Notes: a model not told the origin generated them from the letters alone. A stretch of DNA of 64,000 nucleotides from Lacipirellulaceae bacterium (GCA_040218535.1 JAVJRG010000012.1:744001-808000); one strand, 5' to 3'; positions 55,024 through 64,000 are shown, numbered from the stretch's first letter. A program made the numbers and translations.

Positions 55024-57441
55024 ATGAGAAGTTTGGTACGGAGACATTGCTTTTTCGCTGCGCCGGTAACCGCCGTGATGGTCGTGTTTTTAGGTTGGCA
55101 GCAACCGCTGCATGCCCAAACGAACGTGACCGTGATGGGCAATGTTCACCGCGCGATCGGTGGCGTTAGCGAGCTTGATCGGGCGAAGTATTTCAATCAT
55201 AGCGGAACGCTGCAAGCACCGACCAATACGAACCTTGGGAACTTGACGGTTGAAGCTTGGTCGCCCAACGGACTCAATACGACAACAGGTCGTGTGGCAA
55301 CGGAGTTAGACCAATTCATTGCCCAGAACCTACCCGAAGACCCAAGTAAGCCAGGGTACTTTGAGCACTCCGCTCTGATCTCAAAAATTCAGGGCGACTA
55401 TCGGAATTTCGTCCTCAATGGCTCGCGTTGGTCGGGACTGCGTAACTACAACGATGAGCCAATCTTCGTGCAGTCGGGCCGTAACGGTGGTTTCTGGCCA
55501 AACTTCTTGGACAGTGGTGGCTTGATGCCGACCAACTACGAAGCCTATGCCGACTTTTTGAATGTTTATCTTGAGGAAGCTGTCTACGGAACAAGGCCGA
55601 ATCAGGGATTCCTGCCAATCGAGCAGGATCGCTTTTTCTTCGAAGTGATGAACGAGCCCAACTGGTCGACGCCGACCCAGTCGCAATGGAACGGCGTGAT
55701 CGAAATGCACCGTGTGGTAACGGAGTTGGTGAAGGAGCAATTCCCGCAGGCGAAGATCGGAGGCCCGTCTTGCTGCGATGATTTGGGCGCGGGGCAGAAT
55801 TCGTGGGAGCGATCGCGGCAACTGATGGACGACATGGTCAACTGGGAAACGCCCTCAGGCGACTCGGTTGAGCTCGACTTTTGGACCATCCATCCCTACG
55901 AGCGTTACAACGTCGCCAATGATGGCTCCTGGTCACGACAGGTGGACGGTTCGCCGGGACATTCGGCGGCGATCATGGATCTTTACGAGTCCTACAGCCA
56001 CCAGTTGTTTGGTGATCCCAAGGCGTTTGCCTTGACTGAGTATGGCTCGTTCAATCAGGCGAACAGCTCCGGCAGTTACGGAAACTATACCCGGACGGAA
56101 CAGCAATGGGATTTAGTGCGTGACATCAAAGAGAAGATGTTAGTCTACATGGACCGACCCGACCGCATCATTAACGCGACACCCTTCGTTTCTCCGCGAC
56201 ACTGGCAGAACGCCGTTCCGACAAACCCAGCAGGCGACAATGTCTTTTGGGAGCAAGTCGCCGGCGGTGCTTGGCAGGAGACGATCGTGGCAGGCATGTT
56301 CCGTATGTTTGCCGACGTGCGTGGTGAGTACGTTCCGGTAGGCAGCGACAATACGGATTTGCAGGCTATGGCTTTCCGCGACGGCAATGAGATTCATGTG
56401 TTGCTGAATAATCTGGAGAAAGTCAGCAACACGATCAACTTGCAAGCTCTCATCGGTACGGCCAATGTCACCAGTGCGTCGCTCGATCGCGTATTTTGGA
56501 ATGGCACGCAAGGCATTTATGAGAGCGATCTGGACGTGAGCGGCACTTGGCAGAATCTCACCCTCGACGGTGAAGAGGGGGCCGTGTTGAAACTCACGTT
56601 GAGCGGCCCGCAGTTGTACGATCTTTCGACCAATGAAAACACCTACTACGGCGATGTCGTCACGACACCCATCGGTGCCCAGGGCAAGTCGCAGGTGGTG
56701 AACATTGCTGCGGAAACGGACAATGCCGTCAGTGCCCAAGTGCGTGTGGGCTTTAATCGTGATCTTCCTGGCGTGAGTCCAGGAGAAGAATTCTTCGTGT
56801 TCGTCAACAACACACCCATTCGAGTTCCTGCTGGAGAATTGAATTTTGATGATGGCGATGTTGACATGGTCTCGCGTACCGTCGATGTACCTCTTGCAGT
56901 TCTCGTGGATGGCAACAACGAAGTTTACGTTGATTTCGTAGGTGATGGTGGTGAGCTTGTCTCGGCGGTGCTCGTCGTGACAGAATCAATTGGCGATTTC
57001 GACGGTAGCGGAGTGTTCGACGGCGGTGACCTCTCTGCCCTCTTCTCTCAGTTTGGCCCTGCATCGCCGGGCAGCGAGTATGATCTCGATATTGACGGGA
57101 TCGTCGGTGGCGGGGACTTACAGATCTGGCTCTCAGAACTACGCGGCAAGACCGAAGACTTCATCGGCGACTTTAATCTGGACGATGCCGTCGATGGCGA
57201 TGACCTATCTGCCTGGCAAGACGGCTACTCTAACGACGGTGACGACTTCGGCGATGGCGATTTCAATTTCGACGGCGAAGTGGCCGGCATCGACTTCCTC
57301 GGCTGGCAACTCTCAGCGAATGCCTCAAGTAGCGTTGCTGCGTCACGGGTAGTGCCCGAGCCGACGGCATTTTTGCTGGGGCTGTTAGGGATCTGTGGGT
57401 TCGCCAGGCATCGTAGGTCGTGTCGCTTCGATTTGTGGTAA
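55024..57441 (+). CDS. Secreted GH86-type agarase/porphyranase-like enzyme with PEP-CTERM tail
   Basis: An 805-residue exported enzyme. The signal peptide lies in the first 35 residues (ending LHAQTN). The body resembles GH86 beta-agarases and porphyranases: MGNVHRAIGGVSELDRAKYF, then the probable acid/base E211 in FEVMNEPNW and the probable nucleophile E339 in LTEYGSF, with WTIHPYERYNVAND between. Dockerin-like calcium segments follow (DFDGSGVFDGGDLS, DIDGIVGGGDLQ, DFNLDDAVDGDDLS), and the PEP-CTERM tail is VVPEPTAFLLGLLGICGFA. It is probably a surface-anchored enzyme for red-algal galactans. The exact substrate cannot be told from sequence. Confidence 0.82.
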   Translation: MRSLVRRHCFFAAPVTAVMVVFLGWQQPLHAQTNVTVMGNVHRAIGGVSELDRAKYFNHSGTLQAPTNTNLGNLTVEAWSPNGLNTTTGRVATELDQFIAQNLPEDPSKPGYFEHSALISKIQGDYRNFVLNGSRWSGLRNYNDEPIFVQSGRNGGFWPNFLDSGGLMPTNYEAYADFLNVYLEEAVYGTRPNQGFLPIEQDRFFFEVMNEPNWSTPTQSQWNGVIEMHRVVTELVKEQFPQAKIGGPSCCDDLGAGQNSWERSRQLMDDMVNWETPSGDSVELDFWTIHPYERYNVANDGSWSRQVDGSPGHSAAIMDLYESYSHQLFGDPKAFALTEYGSFNQANSSGSYGNYTRTEQQWDLVRDIKEKMLVYMDRPDRIINATPFVSPRHWQNAVPTNPAGDNVFWEQVAGGAWQETIVAGMFRMFADVRGEYVPVGSDNTDLQAMAFRDGNEIHVLLNNLEKVSNTINLQALIGTANVTSASLDRVFWNGTQGIYESDLDVSGTWQNLTLDGEEGAVLKLTLSGPQLYDLSTNENTYYGDVVTTPIGAQGKSQVVNIAAETDNAVSAQVRVGFNRDLPGVSPGEEFFVFVNNTPIRVPAGELNFDDGDVDMVSRTVDVPLAVLVDGNNEVYVDFVGDGGELVSAVLVVTESIGDFDGSGVFDGGDLSALFSQFGPASPGSEYDLDIDGIVGGGDLQIWLSELRGKTEDFIGDFNLDDAVDGDDLSAWQDGYSNDGDDFGDGDFNFDGEVAGIDFLGWQLSANASSSVAASRVVPEPTAFLLGLLGICGFARHRRSCRFDLW

Positions 57442-57526
57442 GATGCACAGTGTGATTGGCTAAGAGCCATCAACGCAATCGACGTGCAACTCTCTCTTCA
57501 CAACCACTCAATGGCGTGCAGGAACT

Positions 57527-58672
57527 GTGACTCGACCGCTACTGTTCTGGTTCCTTTGCGTTTTTCTTCTGGCGTCTGCCGCGGACAGCTTTGCGTCGCA
57601 CTACACCTATGAAGTGATCGACCCGAATTCCAATGTGCGGTATGGGCCATTTGTTGCTAATGATGGCAGCGTCGTTTGGTCGGGTAGCGCTACAGTCGAT
57701 GGAGAACGCCAAAGCGGAATCTTTAGGTGGAACTCAGGTGTTACTGAGCAAGTGATTGCGCAAGGTGATACTTTTCTTGGCTTCAGTGCTTTAGCTTTAA
57801 GCGACAACGGCACGATCGCTTTCACGGCAAGTATCTCGACTGGCGGTAGAGGAGCGTACCGATTCGACGCGCAGGGCCTGACGGAAATCGCTGTCCCTGA
57901 TGTTAATCTTCGAGACGCCTTCGTGCAGGATGTCAACGATCAGGGCGAAGTGCTCTACACGGCACGAACGACAGCAGATCTGGTTCGACCGAACGAATTG
58001 CGAGTCGGGACGGGAGACGCTGATCGCACGTTAGCAACGATTGCGTTGCCGGGTGGTTTTTTTGGCGGGTCGATGAACAATCTGGGTGAGGTTGCTTATT
58101 CGATTCAGACATCCGCAGCATCGGGCGACATCTGGAGTTTTAAGCCCGACGGATCGGCTTCAGTTGTTTCGGTCCCCGAGAACTTTGGGTTCGGAAGGCC
58201 TGCGATCAATGATGCAGGAGAACTTGCCGTCATTACTCGCCTCGGAAGCCAGAGTGTTTGGCTTTATTCAGGAGATACCTGGGGACCGCTAGCCAGCGAC
58301 CCGGAGAAAACCTACTTCGCTGATGCGTTGCCGACACTAAACAATCGGGGCCAGATCGTAGCGCGGTCGCAAGCGGGTATCGAAGTTGCCCCTTCACCGA
58401 GAAGCACTGTCTTCTCCAACAATAACCCGCCAATGGAAATCGACGGCTTCTATTACACAGCGAGTAGTGGTTTCGGCTTTGGGCGAGACATCAATGATCG
58501 CGGTCAGGTGGTAGCAAACCTTAGACGCACAAACCAATTCGGTAGTATCCTTACGGATGAGGCGTTAGTACTTGCCACTTTGGTTCCTGAACCGAGTTCC
58601 TTCCTTCTAGTCCAAATACTCTTGGGAGCTGGTGTACTCCGTCATCGAGTTCGCCAGACGCCTTGTCTGTAA
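57527..58672 (+). CDS. Exported PEP-CTERM protein of unknown function
   Basis: A 381-residue exported protein from a GTG (TRPLLFWFLCVFLLASAA signal region). It consists of beta-rich repeats resembling extracellular HAF/YVTN-like strands (NDNGTIAFTASI-type units: LSDNGTIAFTAS, VNDQGEVLYTAR, MNNLGEVAYSIQ, INDAGELAVITR, LNNRGQIVARSQ, INDRGQVVANLR), at least six copies. The C terminus is LVPEPSSFLLVQILLGAGVL followed by arginine, a PEP-CTERM tail. No catalytic site is seen; it may bind a ligand or scaffold others. Confidence 0.78.
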   Translation: MTRPLLFWFLCVFLLASAADSFASHYTYEVIDPNSNVRYGPFVANDGSVVWSGSATVDGERQSGIFRWNSGVTEQVIAQGDTFLGFSALALSDNGTIAFTASISTGGRGAYRFDAQGLTEIAVPDVNLRDAFVQDVNDQGEVLYTARTTADLVRPNELRVGTGDADRTLATIALPGGFFGGSMNNLGEVAYSIQTSAASGDIWSFKPDGSASVVSVPENFGFGRPAINDAGELAVITRLGSQSVWLYSGDTWGPLASDPEKTYFADALPTLNNRGQIVARSQAGIEVAPSPRSTVFSNNNPPMEIDGFYYTASSGFGFGRDINDRGQVVANLRRTNQFGSILTDEALVLATLVPEPSSFLLVQILLGAGVLRHRVRQTPCL

Positions 58673-59590
58673 GGGGCGCTCTCAATCCAATGCCGAGCAT
58701 TGCAATTGAAACGGCTTCCGATTCGTTTGATTTTTCTCGACTCACTTGTGCGCGCATAAAAACAGCGGGCTGGAGAGACGGAATCTCCAGCCCGCTTTAG
58801 ACGACTGCCCCCGTTACAAGCGCAGGAACAACAGACAGTCGTTGCACTCTCGCATTGATCACAATTTCCGTGGCCAATGCCTATCAAGTGATTACTGGCC
58901 CGGCGACCGGACCTATTGGCAAACTGCTAGGTTCGCCAGCTTGGTTCAAGATTTGATGAAGAGTCGCAAAATTGTATTCTAAATACGAAATCTACGAGAT
59001 GCAATTTCTAGTCTAATTACTTTTCGCAAATTTCGCAGCAATCGGGAGGAAGGTTAAGGGGTCCGGTGTCCCCAGACCTCTCAACTCCCTCACCCTAGCG
59101 GAAACCAGGACAGCTGAGCAGCTTTAAGCTGTCAGTGTCCGGTCGTCCGGAATAGGTATAAGCTTATGTCCTCTTAAGTTGAAAAACACCTTGAAAATGG
59201 CTCCTGTAACAAACTTTCTGGCGGTTTCAGGTTGAGGAGATTGGCTTTTGGGCTGGACGTGAATGAGGTATCCGGTCAGGTGATTGCCTAAGTGTTTCTT
59301 TAGTAACGACTTAGGGATTTCTAGGTTGGCTCAGAACGGACAGCAGCTTGATACCGATGACCGATCGAACGCGTGCGGATGGCTGCATGAATACAGAATC
59401 TCCGATTCTGCGAATCAACCCAATAACCTGCGAAATATGCCGTAAAAGATGACTTCCATGAGCAGATTTGAGCCGTTTCGATCATTAGTCCTTAGTAGGC
59501 TCAAAGTGTTGCCAAAGTCCTTGCGGTTTGCCGTGTAGAGAATTAGGCCGGATCATTAATTGTTGTTGGTACGGAGAATCAACCGCCACG
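58673..59590. other. 918-bp gap without a supported gene
   Basis: The longest gene-free stretch in the window. It contains a bidirectional terminator hairpin at 58764-58796 and a 7-bp-stem hairpin GACAGCT / AGCTGTC at 59109-59133. The rest is AT-richer sequence of unclear role. It should hold the promoter of the ECF sigma factor gene and possibly a long leader or small RNA. Confidence 0.5.
58764..58796. terminator. Perfect 13-bp-stem hairpin terminator
   Basis: AGCGGGCTGGAGA and TCTCCAGCCCGCT pair exactly around a 7-nt loop, with A-rich sequence on one side and TTT on the other, so it can act on both strands. Confidence 0.9.
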
Positions 59591-60130
59591 ATGGGTGCTT
59601 CGGATATGGAATCATCGAGTCACGAGCAGTTTGTTGCTCTGTTCGTCCGTCATGAGGCGGCGATCCACTCGTTTATTCTGACGATGCTCCCTTCGTATAC
59701 CGACAGTGAAGAGTTGCTCCAGGAAACAAGCCTGACGCTGTGGCGGCGATTCGATCAATTTGAGGAGGGGACCAGTTTTCGCAACTGGGCGTTTCAGGTC
59801 GCCAAGTTCACCGTTTTCAACTATGTAAGAAAACTGGGGCGTGATCGGCACCGCTTTAGCGAAAAAATGATGATGATGTTGGCGGAGCACGCCGAACAGA
59901 CGCAAGAAGATTTGGAATCGCGAAGAAGAATACTCGACCACTGCATCTCGAAACTTCCCGAGAAGGATCGTGCGGTGCTTGTTGGGTGCTATTCGGAGAA
60001 GAGTACGATCAAAGAATACGCGCTCCAGAAGGGCCGGACTCCCAACGCTGTTACTAAGCAGCTGAACCGAATACGAAAGTCATTAGTGCAATGCGTTCGC
60101 CTCACACTGCGTACGCAAGGCACTGTTTAG
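59591..60130 (+). CDS. ECF sigma factor (Rhodopirellula/Verrucomicrobium type)
   Basis: A 179-residue ECF sigma factor. Region 2 is at about residues 7-80 (HEQFVALFVRHEAAIHSFIL, DSEELLQETSLTLWRRFDQF, FRNWAFQVAKFTVFNYVR) and region 4 at about 110-170 (LPEKDRAVLVGCYSEKSTIK, then the helix-turn-helix TPNAVTKQLNRIRKSLVQC). It guides RNA polymerase to special promoters. The start ATG at 59591 was chosen over 59528; 59606 is a further option. It precedes the FecR-LamG gene by 52 bp and the GH16 gene. Such pairs are typical of planctomycetes and verrucomicrobia. Confidence 0.9.
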   Translation: MGASDMESSSHEQFVALFVRHEAAIHSFILTMLPSYTDSEELLQETSLTLWRRFDQFEEGTSFRNWAFQVAKFTVFNYVRKLGRDRHRFSEKMMMMLAEHAEQTQEDLESRRRILDHCISKLPEKDRAVLVGCYSEKSTIKEYALQKGRTPNAVTKQLNRIRKSLVQCVRLTLRTQGTV

Positions 60131-60182
60131 AACCAACGTAAGTTATTCACCAAATTGACAATGAGCTATCGGGGCAGATACC

Positions 60183-61988
60183 GTGTCAAATCCATTTGAG
60201 AATGTTGATCCCACAGAGAGTGCAAGACCGCGCTCGAATCCGCCAGCCAATGCACACGCCATTGAGAAGCGTGTACTTCCGTTGATTGAAGCCATTGTGA
60301 ATGGCTCAGCAAGTGATGCGGAGTTGGCGAGCTTGGAAGAGTTGCTTGCGCAGCATCCTGCGGCACTGCGTTACTACACGGAGTATGTCAACGTCCACTC
60401 TGCACTGCGACGGCGTTATTTGGCTGGCGACTTGCCGAAGGTTGAAGACGATTTATTGACCGCCGCTGAAGTCACACTCGCTAGCGAGCTGGCAGGCATA
60501 AGTGGTCAGCGCGACAACAAGACGCGAATGGGATGGCAAATAATTGCAGCGGCGCTAGCGGCTTCATTGGTTGCTGTGAGTCTGTTTCTCACGAACCGCG
60601 ATTCGGCAAGTCAGGCGGATTCTTCCAAGCAAGAGAAAGCCGCAACGTCTCCGTCTCCTACCCAAAAACGCGAAGGTTCAGCCGCTGAGCGAGCCGCGCA
60701 GGCGAGTCGTAATGGCGTGGCGGTCCTCACGAAGCTCGTTGATGCTCAGTGGGAAACGGACGCTGCGGGGCTTCAGGTTGGCAAGCCGCTCTCTTCGGGC
60801 ACTTTGAAGTTGGCTTCAGGCCACGTGCAGATCGAGTTTTATTGCGGTGCGACGGTGATTCTTGAGGGACCCGCGTCGTTTGACCTGCTGACGACCGATC
60901 GAGGCTTCTTTCACTATGGCAAGCTTCGCGCACACGTCCCCGCACGTGCTAAGGGTTTCACAATCGGCACTGACAAAGGTGATGTAATTGATCTGGGCAC
61001 GGAGTTTGGCCTGTCGGTCTCCACCGACGGCCCTTCGGAGCTCCATGTGATTGACGGCGAAGTCGATTTCCAGGCTGCCGTGTCTGAAGAAGCAACCCTC
61101 GTTGAGAAACTTCGGCTGCTTGGTGGCGAGGCGCTGCTATTGGCGGGCGAGGGCGTTCCGCAGAGAATGAATTCCGAGCAGAACCGTTTCGTTGGTCCCG
61201 CTCAGTTGGCTGAACTTGCTGACTCGCGTCAGGGGCGACACTACCAACGCTGGCAGAACTATTGCCAACAGATTCAGGCAGACCCAAGTCTGGTCGCTCA
61301 CTACACGTTTGAAGAAGGTGAAGGGTGGGGACGTACACTTGTGAACCACGCTCCTACCTCTGATAAGAGTACCTATGGGGCGATTGTCGGTTGCGACTGG
61401 ACGCGCGGTCGGTGGCCTATGAAGCAAGCCTTAAGGTTCGCTGACGCAAGTCATCGGGTACGCGTGAATTTGCCCGGTGCGTTTGACTCTTTGACACTGG
61501 CAAGTTGGATCAAGATCGAAACGTTCTACAAGGAACGACCGATCTCACTGCTTCATCCGGAGACCAACCAAGAGCGGTTCGTCCATTGGTCGATTGATCG
61601 CGTACCCACCGGCGGACTGATGCACTTTGCGGAAACCACGAATACCACCGGATCGATCAAGGATCGCAAGCACTACAGTTCGGTCCGCCACGCAATCAGC
61701 CAGAGCGACATTGGCCAATGGGTTTGCCTCTCAACGGTAGTCGATAGCGATCAGGGAACCGTGAGCCACTATTGCGATGGTCGGCTTGTTGGTACCCAGC
61801 CGATCAAAGAAATGCGTCAGTTGGGAATTGGCGTCTGTGATCTTGGCAACTGGCCCTACAGCGAATGGGCCAAGGATACCAAGTTTGAAGTTCAGAACCT
61901 CAACGGACTGATGGGCGAGTTTCTCGTCTTGGGCCGTGCCATGGATGAACGAGAGGTTCGTCAGTATTACGAAGCCGGCAAACCTTGA
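60183..61988 (+). CDS. FecR-LamG type anti-sigma/sensor membrane protein
   Basis: A 601-residue protein from a GTG. Residues 1-110 form a cytoplasmic, anti-sigma-like part (EKRVLPLIEAIVNGSASDAE is the zinc-free ASD-like start). A transmembrane helix lies at about 116-138 (IIAAALAASLVAVSLFLT). The outside carries a FecR-type domain (about 175-300, with IEFYCGATVILEGPASFDLL and LHVIDGEVDFQ) and a C-terminal LamG/concanavalin-like lectin domain (about 365-600, with HYTFEEGEGWG and LASWIKIETFY). It probably holds the upstream sigma factor until a carbohydrate is sensed. The domain reading is clear; the sensing role is inference. Confidence 0.85.
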   Translation: MSNPFENVDPTESARPRSNPPANAHAIEKRVLPLIEAIVNGSASDAELASLEELLAQHPAALRYYTEYVNVHSALRRRYLAGDLPKVEDDLLTAAEVTLASELAGISGQRDNKTRMGWQIIAAALAASLVAVSLFLTNRDSASQADSSKQEKAATSPSPTQKREGSAAERAAQASRNGVAVLTKLVDAQWETDAAGLQVGKPLSSGTLKLASGHVQIEFYCGATVILEGPASFDLLTTDRGFFHYGKLRAHVPARAKGFTIGTDKGDVIDLGTEFGLSVSTDGPSELHVIDGEVDFQAAVSEEATLVEKLRLLGGEALLLAGEGVPQRMNSEQNRFVGPAQLAELADSRQGRHYQRWQNYCQQIQADPSLVAHYTFEEGEGWGRTLVNHAPTSDKSTYGAIVGCDWTRGRWPMKQALRFADASHRVRVNLPGAFDSLTLASWIKIETFYKERPISLLHPETNQERFVHWSIDRVPTGGLMHFAETTNTTGSIKDRKHYSSVRHAISQSDIGQWVCLSTVVDSDQGTVSHYCDGRLVGTQPIKEMRQLGIGVCDLGNWPYSEWAKDTKFEVQNLNGLMGEFLVLGRAMDEREVRQYYEAGKP

Positions 61989-62085
61989 TTTTCAGTATCG
62001 CCTGCCGCTAGCCTCCTGAGTTCCCGCCACCTTGCCGCGCTCGCAGCCCCGTTGCGTGCCGCGGTCCCACCTCAAGAAAAACCAA

Positions 62086-63027
62086 ATGTTTCGTCTCGCG
62101 CAGAGTCTCCGCTGGGTGCTAGTTGTTTGGGCAATCAGTGATCTGTCTGTTTGCTTGGTTAGTGCCAACGACAACGTCGCCCCAGGCCTAAAGACGAAGT
62201 CCCAGGTGGAAAGCTGGACCCATGAGGGTGACATCGTGGCGGTCAAGCGAGCGACTGACGAGTTGCCGCTCTCCCATCAAGCGTCGAAGAACGAGTGGCA
62301 ACTTTGGCCCGAGATGACTGACGAGTTCGAAGGCGAGGTGCTCGACGAAGCGAAGTGGATGCCCCGACATCGCTCATGGCAAGGTCGCCAGCCGGCTTGG
62401 TTTAATCCCAAGAATGTGACGGTCAAGGCGGGGGAATTGCAACTCACCATGCGGAAAGAAGCCGCGCCTGAGAAGTTACGCCGCCGCGGCTATCACACTT
62501 ATAGTTCAGCCGCCGTGCATGCCCGCGAGAAAGTCCTCTACGGCTACTTTGAGGTCTGTGCCCAACCGATGAATTCCGCAGGGTCCAGTTCGTTCTGGTT
62601 TGCTGGCAACGGCAACGGTTGGCGGACGGAGATCGACGTGTTTGAACTAAGCGCGAAAGCAAAAGGCTTTGAGCGACGCTATAACATGAATCTCCATGTG
62701 TTCTACACGCCCGAGTCGCGCAAGCACTGGAATGTCGGCGACCACTGGCAGACGCCTTGGAAATTGGCCGATGACTTCCACGTCTACGGCCTCGATTGGA
62801 ACGAGCATGAGATCGTCTACTACGTCGATGGCGTCGCAGTCCGGAAAGTCGAGAACACCCATTGGCATCAACCGCTCTATATGATCTTCGATTCGGAAAC
62901 GATGCCCGACTGGCTGGGCCTGCCCGCGGATGAAGATCTTCCTTCAACGTATCGCGTGAAGTACGTGCGGAGTTGGAAGCGGGCTGAGGTAAAGTCTGAA
63001 CCGGTGAAAGCGGCGGCGGTGAACTGA
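62086..63027 (+). CDS. Secreted GH16-type glycoside hydrolase
   Basis: A 313-residue exported enzyme from the ATG at 62086 with signal peptide (MFRLAQSLRWVLVVWAISDL, cut near LVSAND). It has the GH16 catalytic pattern E-x-D-x-x-E: E182, D184 and E187 in GWRTEIDVFELSAKA. The fold's other landmarks are DEFEGEVLDEAKWMPR near the start, YGYFEVCAQPMNSAGSSSFW and DFHVYGLDWNEHEIVYYVDG. GH16 includes agarases, porphyranases, carrageenases and laminarinases; the subfamily is not clear, though marine galactan activity is plausible given the neighbours. It follows the FecR-LamG gene by 97 bp and probably belongs to its regulon. There is no PEP-CTERM tail. Confidence 0.87.
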   Translation: MFRLAQSLRWVLVVWAISDLSVCLVSANDNVAPGLKTKSQVESWTHEGDIVAVKRATDELPLSHQASKNEWQLWPEMTDEFEGEVLDEAKWMPRHRSWQGRQPAWFNPKNVTVKAGELQLTMRKEAAPEKLRRRGYHTYSSAAVHAREKVLYGYFEVCAQPMNSAGSSSFWFAGNGNGWRTEIDVFELSAKAKGFERRYNMNLHVFYTPESRKHWNVGDHWQTPWKLADDFHVYGLDWNEHEIVYYVDGVAVRKVENTHWHQPLYMIFDSETMPDWLGLPADEDLPSTYRVKYVRSWKRAEVKSEPVKAAAVN

Positions 63028-63071
63028 ACTAGCCTGCGAGTGCGAATATCTGCACGCGTACCGTCGAGATC

Positions 63072-63139
63072 AAAAAAAAGCCCGTGAACACCTAGTTGAG
63101 CGACAAGAGCAAGTGTCGCTCACCACGCAATTCACGGGC
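63072..63139 (-). terminator. Nested-stem terminator of the last PEP-CTERM gene
   Basis: The outer stem is GCCCGTGAA (63080-63088) with TTCACGGGC (63131-63139); the inner stem is GAGCGACA (63098-63105) with TGTCGCTC (63114-63121). On the minus strand it is followed by eight U residues (A-run at 63072-63079), a textbook rho-independent terminator for the gene at 63170-63793. Confidence 0.92.
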
Positions 63140-63169
63140 GTATGAACCAACTGGCCCTTAGCGAATCAA

Positions 63170-63793
63170 TCAGCAAGCATAGCGCCAACGTTGGGTGGTC
63201 AGGCCTGCAACCAACAGCAAACCTAGCGACAGGGTCGAGGGCTCGGGGACCGTGCTGATCGTATCGAAGATCAGCCAGCGTGGGTCTGAGTTGAAGAACT
63301 CGACCTGGATCGACTCAAAGTCAGGGTTGGGCCTAATTTCGAAATCATCGTAGCGATGAAAGGCGTTGGGAACCCCAGGCACGGGCGTGATTGGACCTGA
63401 ATCGACCAGTGCAATTGATCCGCCAGGAACATTGGGACTCACATTGATCGTTACGGTTTGTGCATCACCGGTCTGCCCGAACCAACTGTACTGAATCCGC
63501 ATCAGCTTTAGTGGCAGATCGTCAATGTAGTTGGGTAACTCGACTTGATAAAAAGGAGCTCCCGTTGGATCTTGTGTGATCGTGGCAGGTAGGGGAAAGA
63601 GTGGGAAAGTTGGATTTGCTCCTTCAGAGAACGAATCGAGGTTCGCTTGACCTTGTAAATCGAACTTGGCCAACACGCTGTTTGGGTCACCTCGGAAAGG
63701 AGCCGGTTCCAAATCATCACCAGCGGCAAAATCGACGCTGATGAATCCAGCAAGACAGAAAGCAAGCACTGGTAACGCAATCAGTTTTTTCAT
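63170..63793 (-). CDS. PEP-CTERM surface protein of unknown function
   Basis: A 207-residue exported protein from the ATG at 63793, preceded on its strand by GGGGA eight bases upstream. The signal peptide is MKKLIALPVLAFCLAGFISV, cut after FAAGD. A beta-rich middle has LPLKLMRIQYSWFGQTGDAQ and NPDFESIQVEFFNSDPRWLI. It ends TVPEPSTLSLGLLLVAGLTT with RWRYAC, a PEP-CTERM tail with a terminal cysteine. No enzyme motif is recognised. It is convergent with the GH16 gene. Confidence 0.82.
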   Translation of the reverse strand: MKKLIALPVLAFCLAGFISVDFAAGDDLEPAPFRGDPNSVLAKFDLQGQANLDSFSEGANPTFPLFPLPATITQDPTGAPFYQVELPNYIDDLPLKLMRIQYSWFGQTGDAQTVTINVSPNVPGGSIALVDSGPITPVPGVPNAFHRYDDFEIRPNPDFESIQVEFFNSDPRWLIFDTISTVPEPSTLSLGLLLVAGLTTQRWRYAC

Positions 63794-64000
63794 GAGAATA
63801 TCCCCAGAAAAGTAAGCAACACACCCTGAAAGCCGGGCGCAAAAGCTTTGCCGTTTCTCTGTCTCAGGTCGCAATGAACTCTCGAATGCAAGGCAGCTTA
63901 TGGTGCCGATTGCAGCGAATCCAACTGACCGATCAACACGATATCCTAGCAGAGGTGTGCCCTTTTGTGCCAATCGATTCACACTGGGGTGCCCAAACTA

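Overview
The window looks like a chromosomal segment of a marine planctomycete, most likely order Pirellulales. This is an inference from gene content. The indicators are nine secreted proteins with a C-terminal PEP-CTERM tail, dockerin-like calcium repeats, a DUF1559 pseudopilin, an ECF sigma factor of the Rhodopirellula/Verrucomicrobium type followed by a FecR-LamG protein, large fused sigma factors and many secreted glycoside hydrolases. No tRNA, rRNA or CRISPR array was recognised.

Layout. 0-8.3 kb: the N-terminal half of carB (leftward), an XRE regulator with a degenerate ImmA/IrrE-like domain, an acetolactate synthase and aldehyde dehydrogenase pair, a low-GC ATP-grasp gene bracketed by inverted repeats, and a TerB-like protein. 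8.4-13.3 kb: secreted GH44 enzyme, a PQQ-type beta-propeller and a subtilase-like PEP-CTERM protein. 13.7-17.9 kb: a tiny membrane peptide, an ECF sigma factor fused to a polysaccharide-export domain, and a LemA group. 18.2-25.3 kb: argH, an exported HEAT protein with a receiver-like domain, a sigma-54 activator, a HemX/CcsA-like protein and hemA. 25.4-30.1 kb: an extremely acidic protein, scpB, a small membrane protein, a cysteine desulfurase and dnaA. 30.1-34.6 kb: a putative oriC followed by dnaN, a DciA-like gene (DUF721) and gyrB, the classical bacterial origin neighbourhood. 34.7-41.2 kb: a membrane protein, D-lactate dehydrogenase, and three secreted proteins (triple tail-collar, sugar dehydrogenase, beta-propeller). 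41.3-49.4 kb: an accessory island with a REP-type tyrosine transposase, a single-chain restriction-modification enzyme, a GH95 enzyme and a membrane hydrolase, each gene followed by a palindromic repeat. 49.4-64 kb: an SGNH hydrolase, a DUF1559 protein with a lipoprotein, two paralogous PEP-CTERM proteins, a GH86-like agarase or porphyranase, another PEP-CTERM protein, then the ECF sigma factor, FecR-LamG and GH16 set, and a last PEP-CTERM protein.

How the genes work together. The secreted enzymes (GH44, GH86-like, GH16, GH95, sugar dehydrogenase) fit degradation of plant and algal polysaccharides. Several carry PEP-CTERM and dockerin-like tails that would sort them to the cell surface. The ECF/FecR-LamG pair directly before the GH16 gene is a likely sensing and control module for this. 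The housekeeping core is replication (dnaA, oriC, dnaN, dciA, gyrB), segregation (scpB), haem (hemA), arginine and pyrimidine (argH, carB) and fermentative metabolism (acetolactate synthase, D-lactate dehydrogenase).

The most striking unexplained structure is a dispersed family of short palindromes with a fixed design: 5' CTAG, an 8-bp stem and a GNRA-type tetraloop. The stem sequence differs between sites but stays paired. Three close inverted pairs sit around the Y1/RAYT-like transposase and the restriction-modification gene. Other palindrome families sit at many gene ends, and some have become part of open reading frames.
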